Positions 8,575 to 17,787 of a stretch of DNA of 62,121 nt are shown here, one piece after another. Within the stretch, counting starts at the first letter, position 1. Every line of letters starts with the position of its first letter. A model generated the notes under the pieces. It was not told the origin of the DNA, searched no databases, and saw only the letters and a list, made by a program, of their open reading frames with translations. The position numbers were made by a program, and so were the translations under genes. Origin of the DNA: Pirellulales bacterium (GTDB lineage: Bacteria; Planctomycetota; Planctomycetia; Pirellulales; Lacipirellulaceae); the NCBI GenBank assembly GCA_022841705.1, contig JALHQZ010000012.1:1-62121 (forward strand), written 5' to 3'.

Positions 8575-9876
8575 TTATGTCGCCAAACCGCCTGTGAGGA
8601 TGGTTTGTTCGCGGCCGGGGCCGACGGAGACCAGTTCCACCGGGGCGCCGACCAGTTCGCTCACGCGATCGAGGTATTTGAGCGCGGCGTCGGGGAACTC
8701 GGTGAGCGACCGGCAAGCTGTGAGGTCTTCTTTCCAACCAGCGACTGATTCGTACACCGGCTTTATCTTGCGCTGGTCGTCGACATGGGCGGGGAAGTGG
8801 GTAATCCGCTGGCCATCGAGTTCGTACGCAGTGCAGATGAGAATCTCATCGAGGCCGGAGAGCACATCGAGCAGCATTACCGCGATGGCGTCCACGCCGC
8901 CAAGCCGCGCGGTGTAGCGCACGGCCACGGCGTCGAGCCAGCCGCAGCGGCGAGGACGGCGCGTGACTGTGCCGTATTCATTGCCGCGGTCGCGCAAGTA
9001 CTGCCCGGTGGCATTATCGAGCTCCGTGGGGAAAGGACCGCCGCCGACACGCGTCGAGTACGCCTTCACCACGCCAATAATTTTATTGATGTATTTCGCC
9101 GGCACGCCGCTGCCGTTCGAGATCCCAACGCCGGAGCTGTTGCTGCTGGTGACGTATGGATAGGTGCCGTGATCGACGTCGAGCAGCGAACCTTGGGCGC
9201 CTTCAAAGAGCAGCCGCTTGCCGCTCTCGGCGGCAGTGAGCAGCATTTCGGTCGTATCGCACACATGCGGCGCCAGCCGATCGGCAAACGCTTGGTACTG
9301 CTTGTAGATGGCCGCCGGATCGAGCGGTTCGAACTTCTCGCGCGAGATGGCGGCGAGCACGGGATTCTTTGCCGCGCAGATATTTTCGATCCGCTCGCGG
9401 AACTTGGGGCGGTACATGTCGCCAAAGCGCACCGCTTGCGAGCGGCCCACCTTGTCGCGGTAGCACGGACCAATGCCGCGCTGCGTGGTGCCGATGTTCT
9501 CGCCATCCGCCACGCCACCATCGAGCGCCCGATCCTCGGCAAAGTGCCACGGCAAGATCACATGCGCGCGATCGCTGATTTTGAGATTTCGCTCGAGCCC
9601 TTGCACGCCGCGCGAAGCCAACTCGTCGAGCTCTTCAATCGCTTTGGCGGGGTTGATCACCACGCCGCCCGCGATCACGCTGGTGACGCCGGGCGTCAGT
9701 ACGCCACTCGGCAAGAGCGAAAGTTTATAGACCTCGGCGCCCACCTTCACGGTGTGGCCGGCGTTAGCGCCCCCTTGGTAGCGGACGACGAAATCGTTCC
9801 GCGGGGTCAAGATATCAACAATCTTGCCCTTCGCTTCGTCGCCCCATTGAAGGCCAATTACGCAAGTTCCCGGCAC
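8575..9876 (-). CDS. purA: Adenylosuccinate synthetase
   Basis: Catalyses the GTP-dependent joining of IMP and aspartate, the first committed step to AMP. The 433-residue protein shows GLQWGDEAKGKIVDIL (catalytic Asp13), GGANAGHTV (His41), GAQGSLLDVDHGTYPYVTSS, and RRPRRCGWLDAVAVRY. I chose the GTG at 9876, preceded by AAGGAA. It places the catalytic residues at 13 and 41, exactly as in E. coli PurA, and gives the usual length. A TTG at 9945 would add 23 residues. The gene heads a possible purA-uppS-cdsA transcript, but repeat-filled gaps separate the genes. Confidence 0.96.
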   Translation of the reverse strand: MPGTCVIGLQWGDEAKGKIVDILTPRNDFVVRYQGGANAGHTVKVGAEVYKLSLLPSGVLTPGVTSVIAGGVVINPAKAIEELDELASRGVQGLERNLKISDRAHVILPWHFAEDRALDGGVADGENIGTTQRGIGPCYRDKVGRSQAVRFGDMYRPKFRERIENICAAKNPVLAAISREKFEPLDPAAIYKQYQAFADRLAPHVCDTTEMLLTAAESGKRLLFEGAQGSLLDVDHGTYPYVTSSNSSGVGISNGSGVPAKYINKIIGVVKAYSTRVGGGPFPTELDNATGQYLRDRGNEYGTVTRRPRRCGWLDAVAVRYTARLGGVDAIAVMLLDVLSGLDEILICTAYELDGQRITHFPAHVDDQRKIKPVYESVAGWKEDLTACRSLTEFPDAALKYLDRVSELVGAPVELVSVGPGREQTILTGGLAT

Positions 9877-9972
9877 CGCATTATTTCCTTGGAGGGCCCT
9901 CGCAGGCAAAGCCGCCATTCTAAATGGCGCTGCGCGGCGCGACAAGGATCGTATTACGCACTGAGCGACATC

Positions 9973-10064
9973 TGTAGGAAGGCCTCATCGAGGCCGATTT
10001 CATGTCGTGTCACTAATCAGCTTCGCATGGCCGGGCGAAATCGGCCTCGTAGACGCCTCCTACA
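9973..10064. repeat. Inverted repeat pair, TGTAGGAAGGCCTCATCGAGG type
   Basis: TGTAGGAAGGCCTCATCGAG (9973-10001) and its imperfect inverse ending GACGCCTCCTACA (10037-10064) form a pair upstream of purA and downstream of the SdrD-like gene. The arms are 28-29 bp with a few mismatches. Confidence 0.7.
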
Positions 10065-10080
10065 ATGTGTCCCTTCCTAA

Positions 10081-11982
10081 TTACGGCCGTAATGCCGAAA
10101 GGAACCGCCGCTTCGAAAGTTGGCTGACAATTTCCAGCGGGCGAACCGGAATCGGCGTGGGGATGGTGGTGGTCACCATGTCCATGTTGTTGTCGAGCCG
10201 AATCTCTTGCTCGATGGCGGCGACGTTGACCGCGTTCTTCAGCGTGCCGGTGGCGGTGGCGCCCACCGTCGCCACGATCGTGTAGACGCGCGATTGGCCC
10301 GGCTCGAAATCGCCCAGGTAATACTGCAGCGTTTGGCCGGTGACTGTCGCCGGCGCCTGCGTGCCCGCTGAACCGGTGTAGGTGACCCCGGCCGGCAGCA
10401 CGTCCATCATCCCCACCCCCGTTGCGCGGCTTTGGCCGACGTTCGTCACGGTGATGGTGTAGATCAGCGAATCACCCGCTTTGGCCGTGGTGGAGCTGAC
10501 GGACTTATCAACCGCAATGTCAATGTTATAAAACCCAAAGTCCACCGTGAGATTGCTATTGGAATCTTGATCGCCGTCGTTCACCGGTTCGGTGAATCCG
10601 AGCAGCGTGATCGCTTTGGTCACCACGCCCTGGCCGGCCAGCGCGGTGCCTTTGTCTTTGTTGTCCGTGTTGGCATCCGGATCAGGTGCGGCCCCATTCT
10701 CATTGTTGCCCGTGCTAGTGAAGTACCCATGCAGTGGCGCGCCGACGGCGAACATCGCCTCCGGCACCTGGACGATGTATTCGCCGGGCGTAAGGTCATC
10801 GAACAAGTAGCGGCCGTTCGAATCGGTCACGGTGCTTTCGAGATACGCATCAACGCCCGCTTCGTAATTGCCGCTGCCGTTGGTGTCGCGATAGAGGTTG
10901 AGCGTCACGCCGGACTTCACAGCCTCGCCCGGCATCCACATGCCGTCGTTATCGCGATCGATCCACACCAAATCGCCGAGGCTCAGCTTGGGCGAAATTG
11001 TAAAGTCCACTTCCTTCGTGGTCTTGCCAAGCGCGCCCACGAGTGACGCCACCAGATCCAGCCCGTCGCTTTGGCCGTTGGAGAAATCGAACTCGATCTC
11101 GATCGCGCCAACGTCCGCCAGATTAACACCATTTCCGGCGGTGGCAGTGAACTCCGACCACGCTAGGTACAACTGCTCGCCGGCGTCGCCGTCGATCGTA
11201 CCATCCTGGTCGATAATCGGCTTGGTCACGGAAGAGACTCGGCCATCGTCGCTCGAAAGCCGCACGGTCACTGTGGCGTTTGGCTTACTATCGGCCGCCA
11301 CGCTTAGCAACAGGCCGGAATTGAGGCCCCCTTGGCTGAGGTCGAGGTTCAGGCCATTGCGATTAACGGTCGTGCCGCTGCCGTCGGGGCCATCCCACAC
11401 CACCCGGGCGATCCCCCGCGCCGCGGCGCTCGATTGCAGGTTAATCAGCGAGTTGCCCAAAAAGCCCGAGTCAAGCGACATGGCGCCGATGTTCGCCGTA
11501 ATCTGTGTGAACAGATCGCGCACGCCACCCGCCTGCGCGTTGGCGCCATCGGCCGAGGAATTGCTCACCGAGCCAACGGTACTGCCGGTGCGAGTGATGC
11601 TCGTCGACTGCACGCCGGTGAAATTATCGATGTTTAAATTCACGCTGCCATCGGCGTCATCCGCGGTGATGACGACAAGCGACGAGACACTATTCGGCAG
11701 CGAAGCGCTCGAATTCGCCAGCACCGTGCGCACAAAGTACGAACCGGCTGACAGATTGTTGAAGACGTACCGCCCCGCGGTGTCGTTGGTGGTGGTTTGC
11801 AGCAGCGTATCGGCGGTTTGGCTGAACACGCCATTACCGTTGTCGCGATAGAGCTGAACTTGCGCCGCGAGTGGCTGCGCCGAATCGTTGAGCACATCGC
11901 CCACGATTTGCGCCAAGTCCGTGGCCATCAGTTCGCGCGATTCCAAAGTTTCAAACTTCATCCGACGAGTGCGACGTTGCAT
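10081..11982 (-). CDS. Secreted SdrD B-like/DUF11 repeat protein with LEPRxLL-like N-terminus
   Basis: A 633-residue likely surface protein. The N-terminus RRTRRMKFETLESRELMATD matches the planctomycete LEPRxLL-type leader (LESREL here) that replaces a classical signal peptide in many large secreted proteins. A Cna-B/SdrD-like unit follows (GDVLNDSAQPLAAQVQLYRD to GRYVFNNLSAGSYFV). A middle domain of unknown type runs to about 345. A second SdrD-like unit has LGDLVWIDRDNDGMWMPGE and GRYLFDDLTPGEYIVQVPE. A DUF11 domain (VDKSVSSTTAKAGDSLIYTI) comes near the C-terminus. The repeats suggest adhesion or matrix binding. There is no sortase motif or PEP-CTERM. Confidence 0.85.
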   Translation of the reverse strand: MQRRTRRMKFETLESRELMATDLAQIVGDVLNDSAQPLAAQVQLYRDNGNGVFSQTADTLLQTTTNDTAGRYVFNNLSAGSYFVRTVLANSSASLPNSVSSLVVITADDADGSVNLNIDNFTGVQSTSITRTGSTVGSVSNSSADGANAQAGGVRDLFTQITANIGAMSLDSGFLGNSLINLQSSAAARGIARVVWDGPDGSGTTVNRNGLNLDLSQGGLNSGLLLSVAADSKPNATVTVRLSSDDGRVSSVTKPIIDQDGTIDGDAGEQLYLAWSEFTATAGNGVNLADVGAIEIEFDFSNGQSDGLDLVASLVGALGKTTKEVDFTISPKLSLGDLVWIDRDNDGMWMPGEAVKSGVTLNLYRDTNGSGNYEAGVDAYLESTVTDSNGRYLFDDLTPGEYIVQVPEAMFAVGAPLHGYFTSTGNNENGAAPDPDANTDNKDKGTALAGQGVVTKAITLLGFTEPVNDGDQDSNSNLTVDFGFYNIDIAVDKSVSSTTAKAGDSLIYTITVTNVGQSRATGVGMMDVLPAGVTYTGSAGTQAPATVTGQTLQYYLGDFEPGQSRVYTIVATVGATATGTLKNAVNVAAIEQEIRLDNNMDMVTTTIPTPIPVRPLEIVSQLSKRRFLSALRP

Positions 11983-12144
11983 GTGTGTGTCATCCGTAAC
12001 GTGTTAGCCGCGGACCCGCTTCTCTGTAAATCGGGTCCGCGTGTTTTTTGGTCCGTAGTCAGTGGTCCGTCGTTAGAGGTCTGTCGTCAGTAAGAATTTG
12101 TCCGCGGCGTTCTCCACCGCTGACTACCGACGACTGACCATTCT
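11983..12144. repeat. Intergenic GTCAGTGGTC-type repeats
   Basis: The gap holds GTCCGTAGTCAGTGGTCCGT near 12050 and its inverse-like GACTACCGACGACTGACC near 12122. A related copy, GTGGTCAGTAGTCAGTGGTC, is at about 14281-14303. These are dispersed short repeats with no gene between them. Confidence 0.55.
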
Positions 12145-14124
12145 CTAAAACCGATAATCCAGCCCCACATTCAGCCCGTGCGCGAACAAATCGGTCGTCC
12201 GCCACGGAAACAAGGGTCGATCGACATCGACCGTCGGCAAATCGGCCGCGGGGACGAGCGTGCCGTTGATATCGCGGACGATTTGATCTCCCGGCCGAAT
12301 CACATTGCTGAAGTACATGAGCGTGTACCCGGCTGTCGCCCGGAGCCGCGGGGTAAGGCGGTAGAACGTGCGAGCGCCGATCTCCGGCACCACCGCGAAC
12401 TGGTTTCGTTCGTAGGTGCCAATATTGCTGCTGAGCGCGAGCAAGCCACCCTCCGCCGCGTTGGGATCGTCCGAAAACCGCGTCGCGCCGTTCACATAGG
12501 CCCGCTGCCGATTGCTGCCGAGCGCCAACTTGCTCAAGAACTCAAAGCCCCACCGCGGATACTCCCAGCTCCACTGGAAGCCGAGGTCGGCGCCGTGAAA
12601 GACGTTGCTGGTCGAAAAGCCATCCCACACGATGTAGGTATTCGCAGGGGTTTGAATCTCGTTGAGGTCTTCCACAATGTTGACACTCTCGTACAACCGC
12701 AAATAGCGATATCCGGCCAGGAAATCGATCCGCGACACGCCCCGCCCACCGCCGGAAGTAATCTGCCCGCTGCACTGGTCACAGCCACACGGCTGACACC
12801 ACTGCTTACAGCAGATGCCCTTGCGCAAATGGATGCCCAGACTTTCAAACTCGCTGCGCGAAGTGACCGTCACGTCCCCTTCCAGCCCACCCGGAAAGTT
12901 CACCTGCTCGGCCCGTTCTTGAGGTCGGCCGAACACAATCGGATCGTCATCCGCCAGCGGCACGAGATCGAAAAAGGGCCGTCCGACAATCGGGTTGCCA
13001 TTCAGCCCGCCCGCCGTGAAGCTCTCACTTTCCGTTTCAAAGAACAGATAGTCGGCCTGAAGCGCGATGTCACGCTGCTGGTCCAAAAACATGCCGAACG
13101 TGAACCGCAGGCCGTTGCGGCTGCCGCCCAGAATACCTTCGTCGCCGTAGAGAATCGTGGTGCCCGGCAGGCCCAGCACCCCTTCGTTGTTGGTCACCGT
13201 GCTGCCGGTCACCAGCGGTGGGATGTACATTTCATCGAACCACCACAGCAGGTATTCAGCTCGACCGTAGAAGCGCCCGCGCGAACCCGGGCAGCAACTG
13301 AGGTAATCGACATCGTTTTGGCAGCGCCCGCAGGAGCAACCCCCGCCGCCCCAGCGCGAGCCGAGGCCACACAATCCACCACGACAACCACCCCCTTGGC
13401 ACTGGCCACTTTGGCAGTGCGGACAGCCCCCTTCGCCGTAGGGGATGTATTCATCTTCCACGAACTCGCCCGACATCTCCGGCCCGTACGCTGCTCCGTC
13501 GTAGGAAGGGCCGTCATGCATCATGGGGCCCGACATCACCTCGTGGGGAAGCTCGCCTTCCATCGGCGGCAATTGCTCCACGCTCATCGCGGCGCCGCGC
13601 TTTTCTTCTTCGGTGAGCACATCCTCGAGCACAATCGGCGCCTTCTCGGTCGTGGGGATTTCTTCCGCCGCCAAGCGCACCAGCCGCCGACGTGAGCGTG
13701 GATTTGAGAAGTGTGCCGTTTGCTGCGCATCGCCTTGGTTGGTTGCGCTCCGCCGCGTGGAACTCAGCGGTAATTCAAGTTGCGAAGCGAGTAGCGTCTT
13801 GCCGGTGTCGTGCAGAATGCGCACCTGCTGGCCGACGTACGAGTCGAGCGACACGCGCTCGCTCCCTTCCACGTACCGCTTCACGCGGCCATAGCTGTCG
13901 AGGAGCGCGAACTCCGGCTCGCCACGCTCGGCGCGTGGGTTGCGCACCAGGATGCCGGTCTTCGTCGGCTCTGCCGTCAGTGGCTTCGCGCCCACCGCCG
14001 GTAACGTGCGCGGTTCGGCCGGACGCCGATTCGGCTGCCATTCGGCCCCACTCGCAGTGGTCACGATACTCAGCGCCAGCGCAGCCCAGCGCACCAGGTG
14101 CGCCGGCCCTTGAAACAGCGTCAT
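12145..14124 (-). CDS. BBP7-family outer-membrane beta-barrel protein
   Basis: Planctomycete-specific outer-membrane protein of 659 residues. An N-terminal signal sequence (LVRWAALALSIVTTASGAEW) leads to a disordered, acidic segment. A Gly/Cys-rich stretch (CPHCQSGQCQGGGC, then CSCGRCQNDV) follows. The BBP7 barrel starts at about residue 285 (YGRAEYLLWWFDEMYIPPLV). Typical blocks are FLAGYRYLRLYESVNI and the C-terminal AHGLNVGLDYRF with terminal Phe, as in barrel proteins. The ATG start has GGGAG eight bases upstream. The Cys-rich part (another pair at QWCQPCGCDQC) may cross-link to other envelope proteins; this is inference. Confidence 0.88.
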   Translation of the reverse strand: MTLFQGPAHLVRWAALALSIVTTASGAEWQPNRRPAEPRTLPAVGAKPLTAEPTKTGILVRNPRAERGEPEFALLDSYGRVKRYVEGSERVSLDSYVGQQVRILHDTGKTLLASQLELPLSSTRRSATNQGDAQQTAHFSNPRSRRRLVRLAAEEIPTTEKAPIVLEDVLTEEEKRGAAMSVEQLPPMEGELPHEVMSGPMMHDGPSYDGAAYGPEMSGEFVEDEYIPYGEGGCPHCQSGQCQGGGCRGGLCGLGSRWGGGGCSCGRCQNDVDYLSCCPGSRGRFYGRAEYLLWWFDEMYIPPLVTGSTVTNNEGVLGLPGTTILYGDEGILGGSRNGLRFTFGMFLDQQRDIALQADYLFFETESESFTAGGLNGNPIVGRPFFDLVPLADDDPIVFGRPQERAEQVNFPGGLEGDVTVTSRSEFESLGIHLRKGICCKQWCQPCGCDQCSGQITSGGGRGVSRIDFLAGYRYLRLYESVNIVEDLNEIQTPANTYIVWDGFSTSNVFHGADLGFQWSWEYPRWGFEFLSKLALGSNRQRAYVNGATRFSDDPNAAEGGLLALSSNIGTYERNQFAVVPEIGARTFYRLTPRLRATAGYTLMYFSNVIRPGDQIVRDINGTLVPAADLPTVDVDRPLFPWRTTDLFAHGLNVGLDYRF

Positions 14125-14452
14125 GCTGCTGACTCCCGCAGAAGCGTATGGTGGTTAGAAAAGTTGTCGCTCGCCCGACTTAAGCGCCCCGCAGCGCATT
14201 CCTCGGGCCTTCGTTGCACAAGCGGGGCAGCTTCTACCAACCGGGGCCGAGTGCGCCAAGAGCAGTTTGAAGAAAAGTTCGTGGTCAGTAGTCAGTGGTC
14301 AGTAGCAAAGCGCTTCAACTCCGACTACTGACTATGGACAGCTCTGCTAGCACCCCGACCTTGCCGCCTACGCAACCCGCAGCGCTAGCTTTGCTTACCG
14401 TAACCGTAACATGCCCCTGGCAGCCGATTTTCGTGGTGGGAGGGGTTATTCG
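14125..14452. other. Divergent promoter region between BBP7 gene and porin gene
   Basis: A 328-bp gap serving two divergent envelope genes. It contains a GTGGTCAGTAGTCAGTGGTC repeat (about 14281-14303) with a partial inverse at 14320-14333 (GACTACTGACTATG). A strong ribosome binding site (GGGAGGGG, 14438-14445) lies upstream of the porin start. No gene is seen. Confidence 0.5.
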
Positions 14453-16033
14453 ATGTCACGATCGATTTGCGCGCTGCTGTGGTTCAGTTTGTCGAGTTAC
14501 TGCGCGCCGGCGGTTGCGCAGGAGTGGCTCCTCGCCGCCGAACAACCCGCGATCACGCCGCTGGAAGCGGAAGCGTCGCCCAGCGATGCCTCTTCAATCG
14601 AAGAGGAGCCGGTGGACCTGCAGTCGCTGGCCGATCGCATTACCGAACTCGAAAAGCAGCTCGAAGAACAAGCGGCCGCCAAAGAAGGCGATCCCCTCGA
14701 CATGAAGAGTTCCTGGGGCAAGAACGGTTGGCAGGCCGAGTCAAAGGACAAAAAGTTCCGCGTTCACGTCGGCGGTCGCATTCAAATGGACGCCGTGGCG
14801 CTCGATACCGACGATCTCGTGCTCAACAACTCTCGCGATGATGATTCGGTCTTCTTTCGCCGCGCCCGCTTTCGGGTTGACGGCACAATGTACGACACCA
14901 CCGAGTGGGCCGCCGAGTTTGACTTTGTCAACAACGCCAACGACGATCCCAACAGCCCCGCCACTCCGGTCGACGCCTACGGCGGCAACGTGATCGGCGT
15001 GCCGGCTCCAACCGACTTGTGGTTCTTGTGGCATGAAGTGCCCATCGTTGGCAACGTGCGCGTTGGCAATCAAAAAGAGCCCATCGGCCTGGAGCACCTC
15101 TGCAGCAGCCGTTTCCTCGACTTCATGGAGCGTTCCTACCTGCAAGACGCGTACTACGGCCCCTTCAACAACGGTTTCACCCCGGGGATCGCCATCTCCG
15201 ATTGGAACGCCGATGAAACTGCCACCTACACCCTTGGCGCTTTCAAGAACACGCAGAACGTGTTTGGCTATGACACGGGCGATAACGAGTACGCCCTCAC
15301 CGGCCGCCTGACGTGCGTGCCGTACACGGCATGTGAAGGCGCGCAGATGATGCATCTCGGTATGGGCGCCAGCTACCGTGGGCTCGACCAAGACGCCGAC
15401 CCGGCGCGCGGCAACCTGCGGTTGCGCAGCCGCCCCTCACTCCGCAACGGCCCCGGCCCGCTGAACCCCACCATCGCCGACACCAACTTCAGCGGCCGCT
15501 TGTTCGCTGAAAGCGAAGTGCTACTGGCGCCGGAACTTGCCATCGTGAATGGCCCTTGGTTGCTACAAACCGAGTACGTTGGCGCCTTCGCCAACAGCAC
15601 GGTCTTCACGCCGAACGGCGGAGCCCCAGTGAACCTCGGCCAAACCTTCACCAACGGCGCATACGGCGAAGTGCTGTACTTCCTCACCGGCGAACACCGC
15701 GCGTACGAAGGCAAAGAGGGCCGCTTCGGCCGTGTGGTGCCCAATCGCAATGCGATCTTCCGCCGCAACTCGTGCGGACTGAGCGGTTCCGGCGCCTGGC
15801 AAGTCGGCGTGCGATACGGCTATCTCGACTTACGAGACGACGCCTTCGACGGCGGCCAAATTCAAGACATCACCATCGGCCTCAACTGGTTCCTGAACCC
15901 GTTCGCCAAGTGGCAGTTCAACTACGTCCACCAAATTGTCGAGAACCGCATCGTTAACAATGCCGGCCAAGTGACCGCCAACAACGACGGCACGCTCGAC
16001 GGCTTCGGCGTCCGCTTCGCGTGGGATTTTTAG
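14453..16033 (+). CDS. Phosphate-selective porin O/P-type outer-membrane protein
   Basis: A 526-residue outer-membrane channel of the OprO/OprP superfamily, likely passing anions such as phosphate. It has a signal peptide (MSRSICALLWFSLSSYCAPA, cleavage near AVA-QE). A short coiled coil (SLADRITELEKQLEEQAAAK) is of the kind used for periplasmic anchoring or trimerisation. A 16-strand-type barrel begins at FRVHVGGRIQMDAV. RRARFRVDGTMYDTTEWAAE and VRVGNQKEPIGLEHL are typical family blocks, and the protein ends GFGVRFAWDF with terminal Phe. The start at 14453 is favoured over 14411 because GGGAGGGG lies eight bases upstream. Substrate specificity is not visible. Confidence 0.88.
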   Translation: MSRSICALLWFSLSSYCAPAVAQEWLLAAEQPAITPLEAEASPSDASSIEEEPVDLQSLADRITELEKQLEEQAAAKEGDPLDMKSSWGKNGWQAESKDKKFRVHVGGRIQMDAVALDTDDLVLNNSRDDDSVFFRRARFRVDGTMYDTTEWAAEFDFVNNANDDPNSPATPVDAYGGNVIGVPAPTDLWFLWHEVPIVGNVRVGNQKEPIGLEHLCSSRFLDFMERSYLQDAYYGPFNNGFTPGIAISDWNADETATYTLGAFKNTQNVFGYDTGDNEYALTGRLTCVPYTACEGAQMMHLGMGASYRGLDQDADPARGNLRLRSRPSLRNGPGPLNPTIADTNFSGRLFAESEVLLAPELAIVNGPWLLQTEYVGAFANSTVFTPNGGAPVNLGQTFTNGAYGEVLYFLTGEHRAYEGKEGRFGRVVPNRNAIFRRNSCGLSGSGAWQVGVRYGYLDLRDDAFDGGQIQDITIGLNWFLNPFAKWQFNYVHQIVENRIVNNAGQVTANNDGTLDGFGVRFAWDF

Positions 16034-16038
16034 GGGGG

Positions 16039-16404
16039 CTAACTTTTCTGAAGCTCAATCGGCAATCGATCGATCTTCGCCGCCAGAATGAAATCGTTCT
16101 CGCTCAAGCCGCCAATGGCGTGCGTCCACAGTTCAACAGACGCATTGCGGTAGCCGACAATGTGCAAGTCGGGATGATGTCCATCCTCTTCCGCCACTTG
16201 CGCGCAGCGGTTGAAGAAATCCATCGCCGCCATAAAGTTCTTCACCTTCCAGTCGCGGCGAATCCGCTGGCCATCGTGAGTCAAGTACCACCCGGGAAGC
16301 AGCTCCAGCTGATCCTGCGATTGTTTCAGTGAACACGGCTCGACACCCCCTTCGCACGGCAAGCATTTCTTCTGGACAAGTTCCGCGGGTGAAATCGTGG
16401 ACAT
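16039..16404 (-). CDS. phhB: 4a-hydroxytetrahydrobiopterin dehydratase (PCD family)
   Basis: Dehydrates 4a-hydroxytetrahydropterin to recycle the cofactor of aromatic amino acid hydroxylases. In bacteria without these it may serve molybdopterin or folate side reactions. The 121-residue protein carries the whole PCD signature: VAEEDGHHPDLHIVGYRNAS followed by VELWTHAIGGLSENDFILA. The N-terminus KKCLPCEGGVEPC is a Cys-containing extension often seen in planctomycete and cyanobacterial members. The ATG at 16404 is chosen; upstream sequence is a dispersed repeat. It ends 5 bp from the convergent porin gene. Confidence 0.93.
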   Translation of the reverse strand: MSTISPAELVQKKCLPCEGGVEPCSLKQSQDQLELLPGWYLTHDGQRIRRDWKVKNFMAAMDFFNRCAQVAEEDGHHPDLHIVGYRNASVELWTHAIGGLSENDFILAAKIDRLPIELQKS

Positions 16405-16430
16405 GGCACTGCTCCTGATTTGAAAAAAGA

Positions 16431-16583
16431 TTAACCACAGAGAGCACAGAGGACACAGAGCGAAAAGCACAAAGAGGAAGAGAGAAGAGAAAGAAAGACT
16501 GATCATACCAGCATGGTCATTGCTCTTTCGTTGCTTCCTCTCCTTAACTTCCTCTGTGCTTCTCTGTGCTCTCTGTGGTGAAA
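16431..16583. repeat. Inverted repeat pair, CCACAGAGAGCACAGAGG type
   Basis: TTAACCACAGAGAGCACAGA (16431 on) and its inverse ending CTGTGCTCTCTGTGGTG (about 16564-16580) lie 150 bp apart in the gap between the divergent pterin dehydratase and ricT genes. This is the same family as 2150-2340. Confidence 0.7.
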
Positions 16584-16708
16584 CTCTTTCTTGTTTCATT
16601 ATTGGGCGGTTTGCGAGACCGACAACCGGCAAACCACCCCAAGTTGTGCGCAAACCTAGTTGCCCGCTATACTTACGCCATCAACTTTCCCTCGGCCCGA
16701 GACCCCCC

Positions 16709-17770
16709 ATGCCCCGGTACGTCATTCGCTACGGTGTGATGCGGCACCTCGGCGTGTTCAGCGCGCGGGGGCGGGATTCGTTCCTGCGGGGGAACCGTGT
16801 CATCGCCCGCACGCCACGCGGCCAAGAAGCAGGCGAAGTCCTCTGCGAAGCCACGGACGCCGTGCTCGCGCAAATGCCGCCGAGTCCCGATGGCCAGCGG
16901 GAAGGGGGCCAAATCGTCCGCTTGCTCTCGCACGACGACGAAACCGAGCTCCGCCGCCTCTTCGAGCAAGAACGCCAGGAGTTCGCCCTCTGCCAGCAGC
17001 GGATTAAGGAGTCCGGCCTCGATATGCGGCTGGTCGATGTCGAGCATCTCTACGGCGGCGAACGGGTCGTGGTTTATTATCTCTCCGAACTGCGGGTCGA
17101 TTTTCGGGAGCTTGTGAAAACGCTCGCCAAAGATTTCCAAACTCGCGTGGAAATGCGGCAAATCGGCGTCCGCGACGAAGCCAAATTGCTGGCCGACTAC
17201 GGCGATTGCGGCAAACCCGTCTGCTGCAACACGCACCTGTCGGAAATGCCGCCCGTCTCCATGAAAATGGCGAAGCTGCAAAAAGCAACGCTCGACCCCA
17301 CTAAAATCTCCGGCCGTTGTGGCCGCCTGAAATGCTGTCTGCGGTACGAGTACGACACCTACCGCGATTTGCAGCGCGAATTGCCACGCGTGGGGGCCGA
17401 CATTGTCACCAATACCGGCCGAGCCCGGGTGCTAGCCCAGGAAATTCTTGCCAGCCAACTGCTGGTGGAAACCGAAGATGGCCGCCGCATTGTCATTGAA
17501 GCGGCCGACGTGCTGACCATTCTCCCCGGCCGCGGCGGCCCACCCCCACCGGACGATGATGACGACGAACGCCCACCGCGACACAATTCCAAAAGTGGCT
17601 CCCACAGTCGCGGGCCTCGAAATGATTCCGTAACCGACTCTCGACGCGAGCCAATTTCAACGCATAATAGAGTAGAGGGTGAGCAATCGCCCCCCGCGCC
17701 GCCGGCCACGACCGACCCAATTGGCGACGCACCGATTGAACCCACCGGCGACGCGACTCCCGCCGAATAA
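16709..17770 (+). CDS. ricT: PSP1/RicT-type regulatory iron-sulfur protein
   Basis: RicT (YaaT) forms a complex with RicA and RicF in Bacillus and affects RNase Y, sporulation and competence; its role in planctomycetes is unknown. The 353-residue protein has a PSP1 core (VIRYGVMRHLGVFS to about 270). The cysteines that bind FeS clusters are in YGDCGKPVCCNTHLSE and GRCGRLKCCLRYEYDTY. The C-terminus after 275 (PPPPDDDDDERPP) is disordered and is an addition to the family length. The ATG at 16709 begins exactly at the conserved domain. Followed 17 bp later by a Minf_1886 gene in the same operon. Confidence 0.88.
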   Translation: MPRYVIRYGVMRHLGVFSARGRDSFLRGNRVIARTPRGQEAGEVLCEATDAVLAQMPPSPDGQREGGQIVRLLSHDDETELRRLFEQERQEFALCQQRIKESGLDMRLVDVEHLYGGERVVVYYLSELRVDFRELVKTLAKDFQTRVEMRQIGVRDEAKLLADYGDCGKPVCCNTHLSEMPPVSMKMAKLQKATLDPTKISGRCGRLKCCLRYEYDTYRDLQRELPRVGADIVTNTGRARVLAQEILASQLLVETEDGRRIVIEAADVLTILPGRGGPPPPDDDDDERPPRHNSKSGSHSRGPRNDSVTDSRREPISTHNRVEGEQSPPAPPATTDPIGDAPIEPTGDATPAE

Positions 17771-17787
17771 AGTCTGCTGAAGCTGCG

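Noticed and set aside
8785..10080. 431-residue frame antisense to purA
   Set aside because: purA is certain; the frame has no known motif and spans the intergenic repeat.
12178..13695. 505-residue frame antisense to the BBP7 gene
   Set aside because: It is the mirror of a well-supported gene in GC-rich DNA; composition (Arg/His/Ala-rich) is that of a shadow frame.
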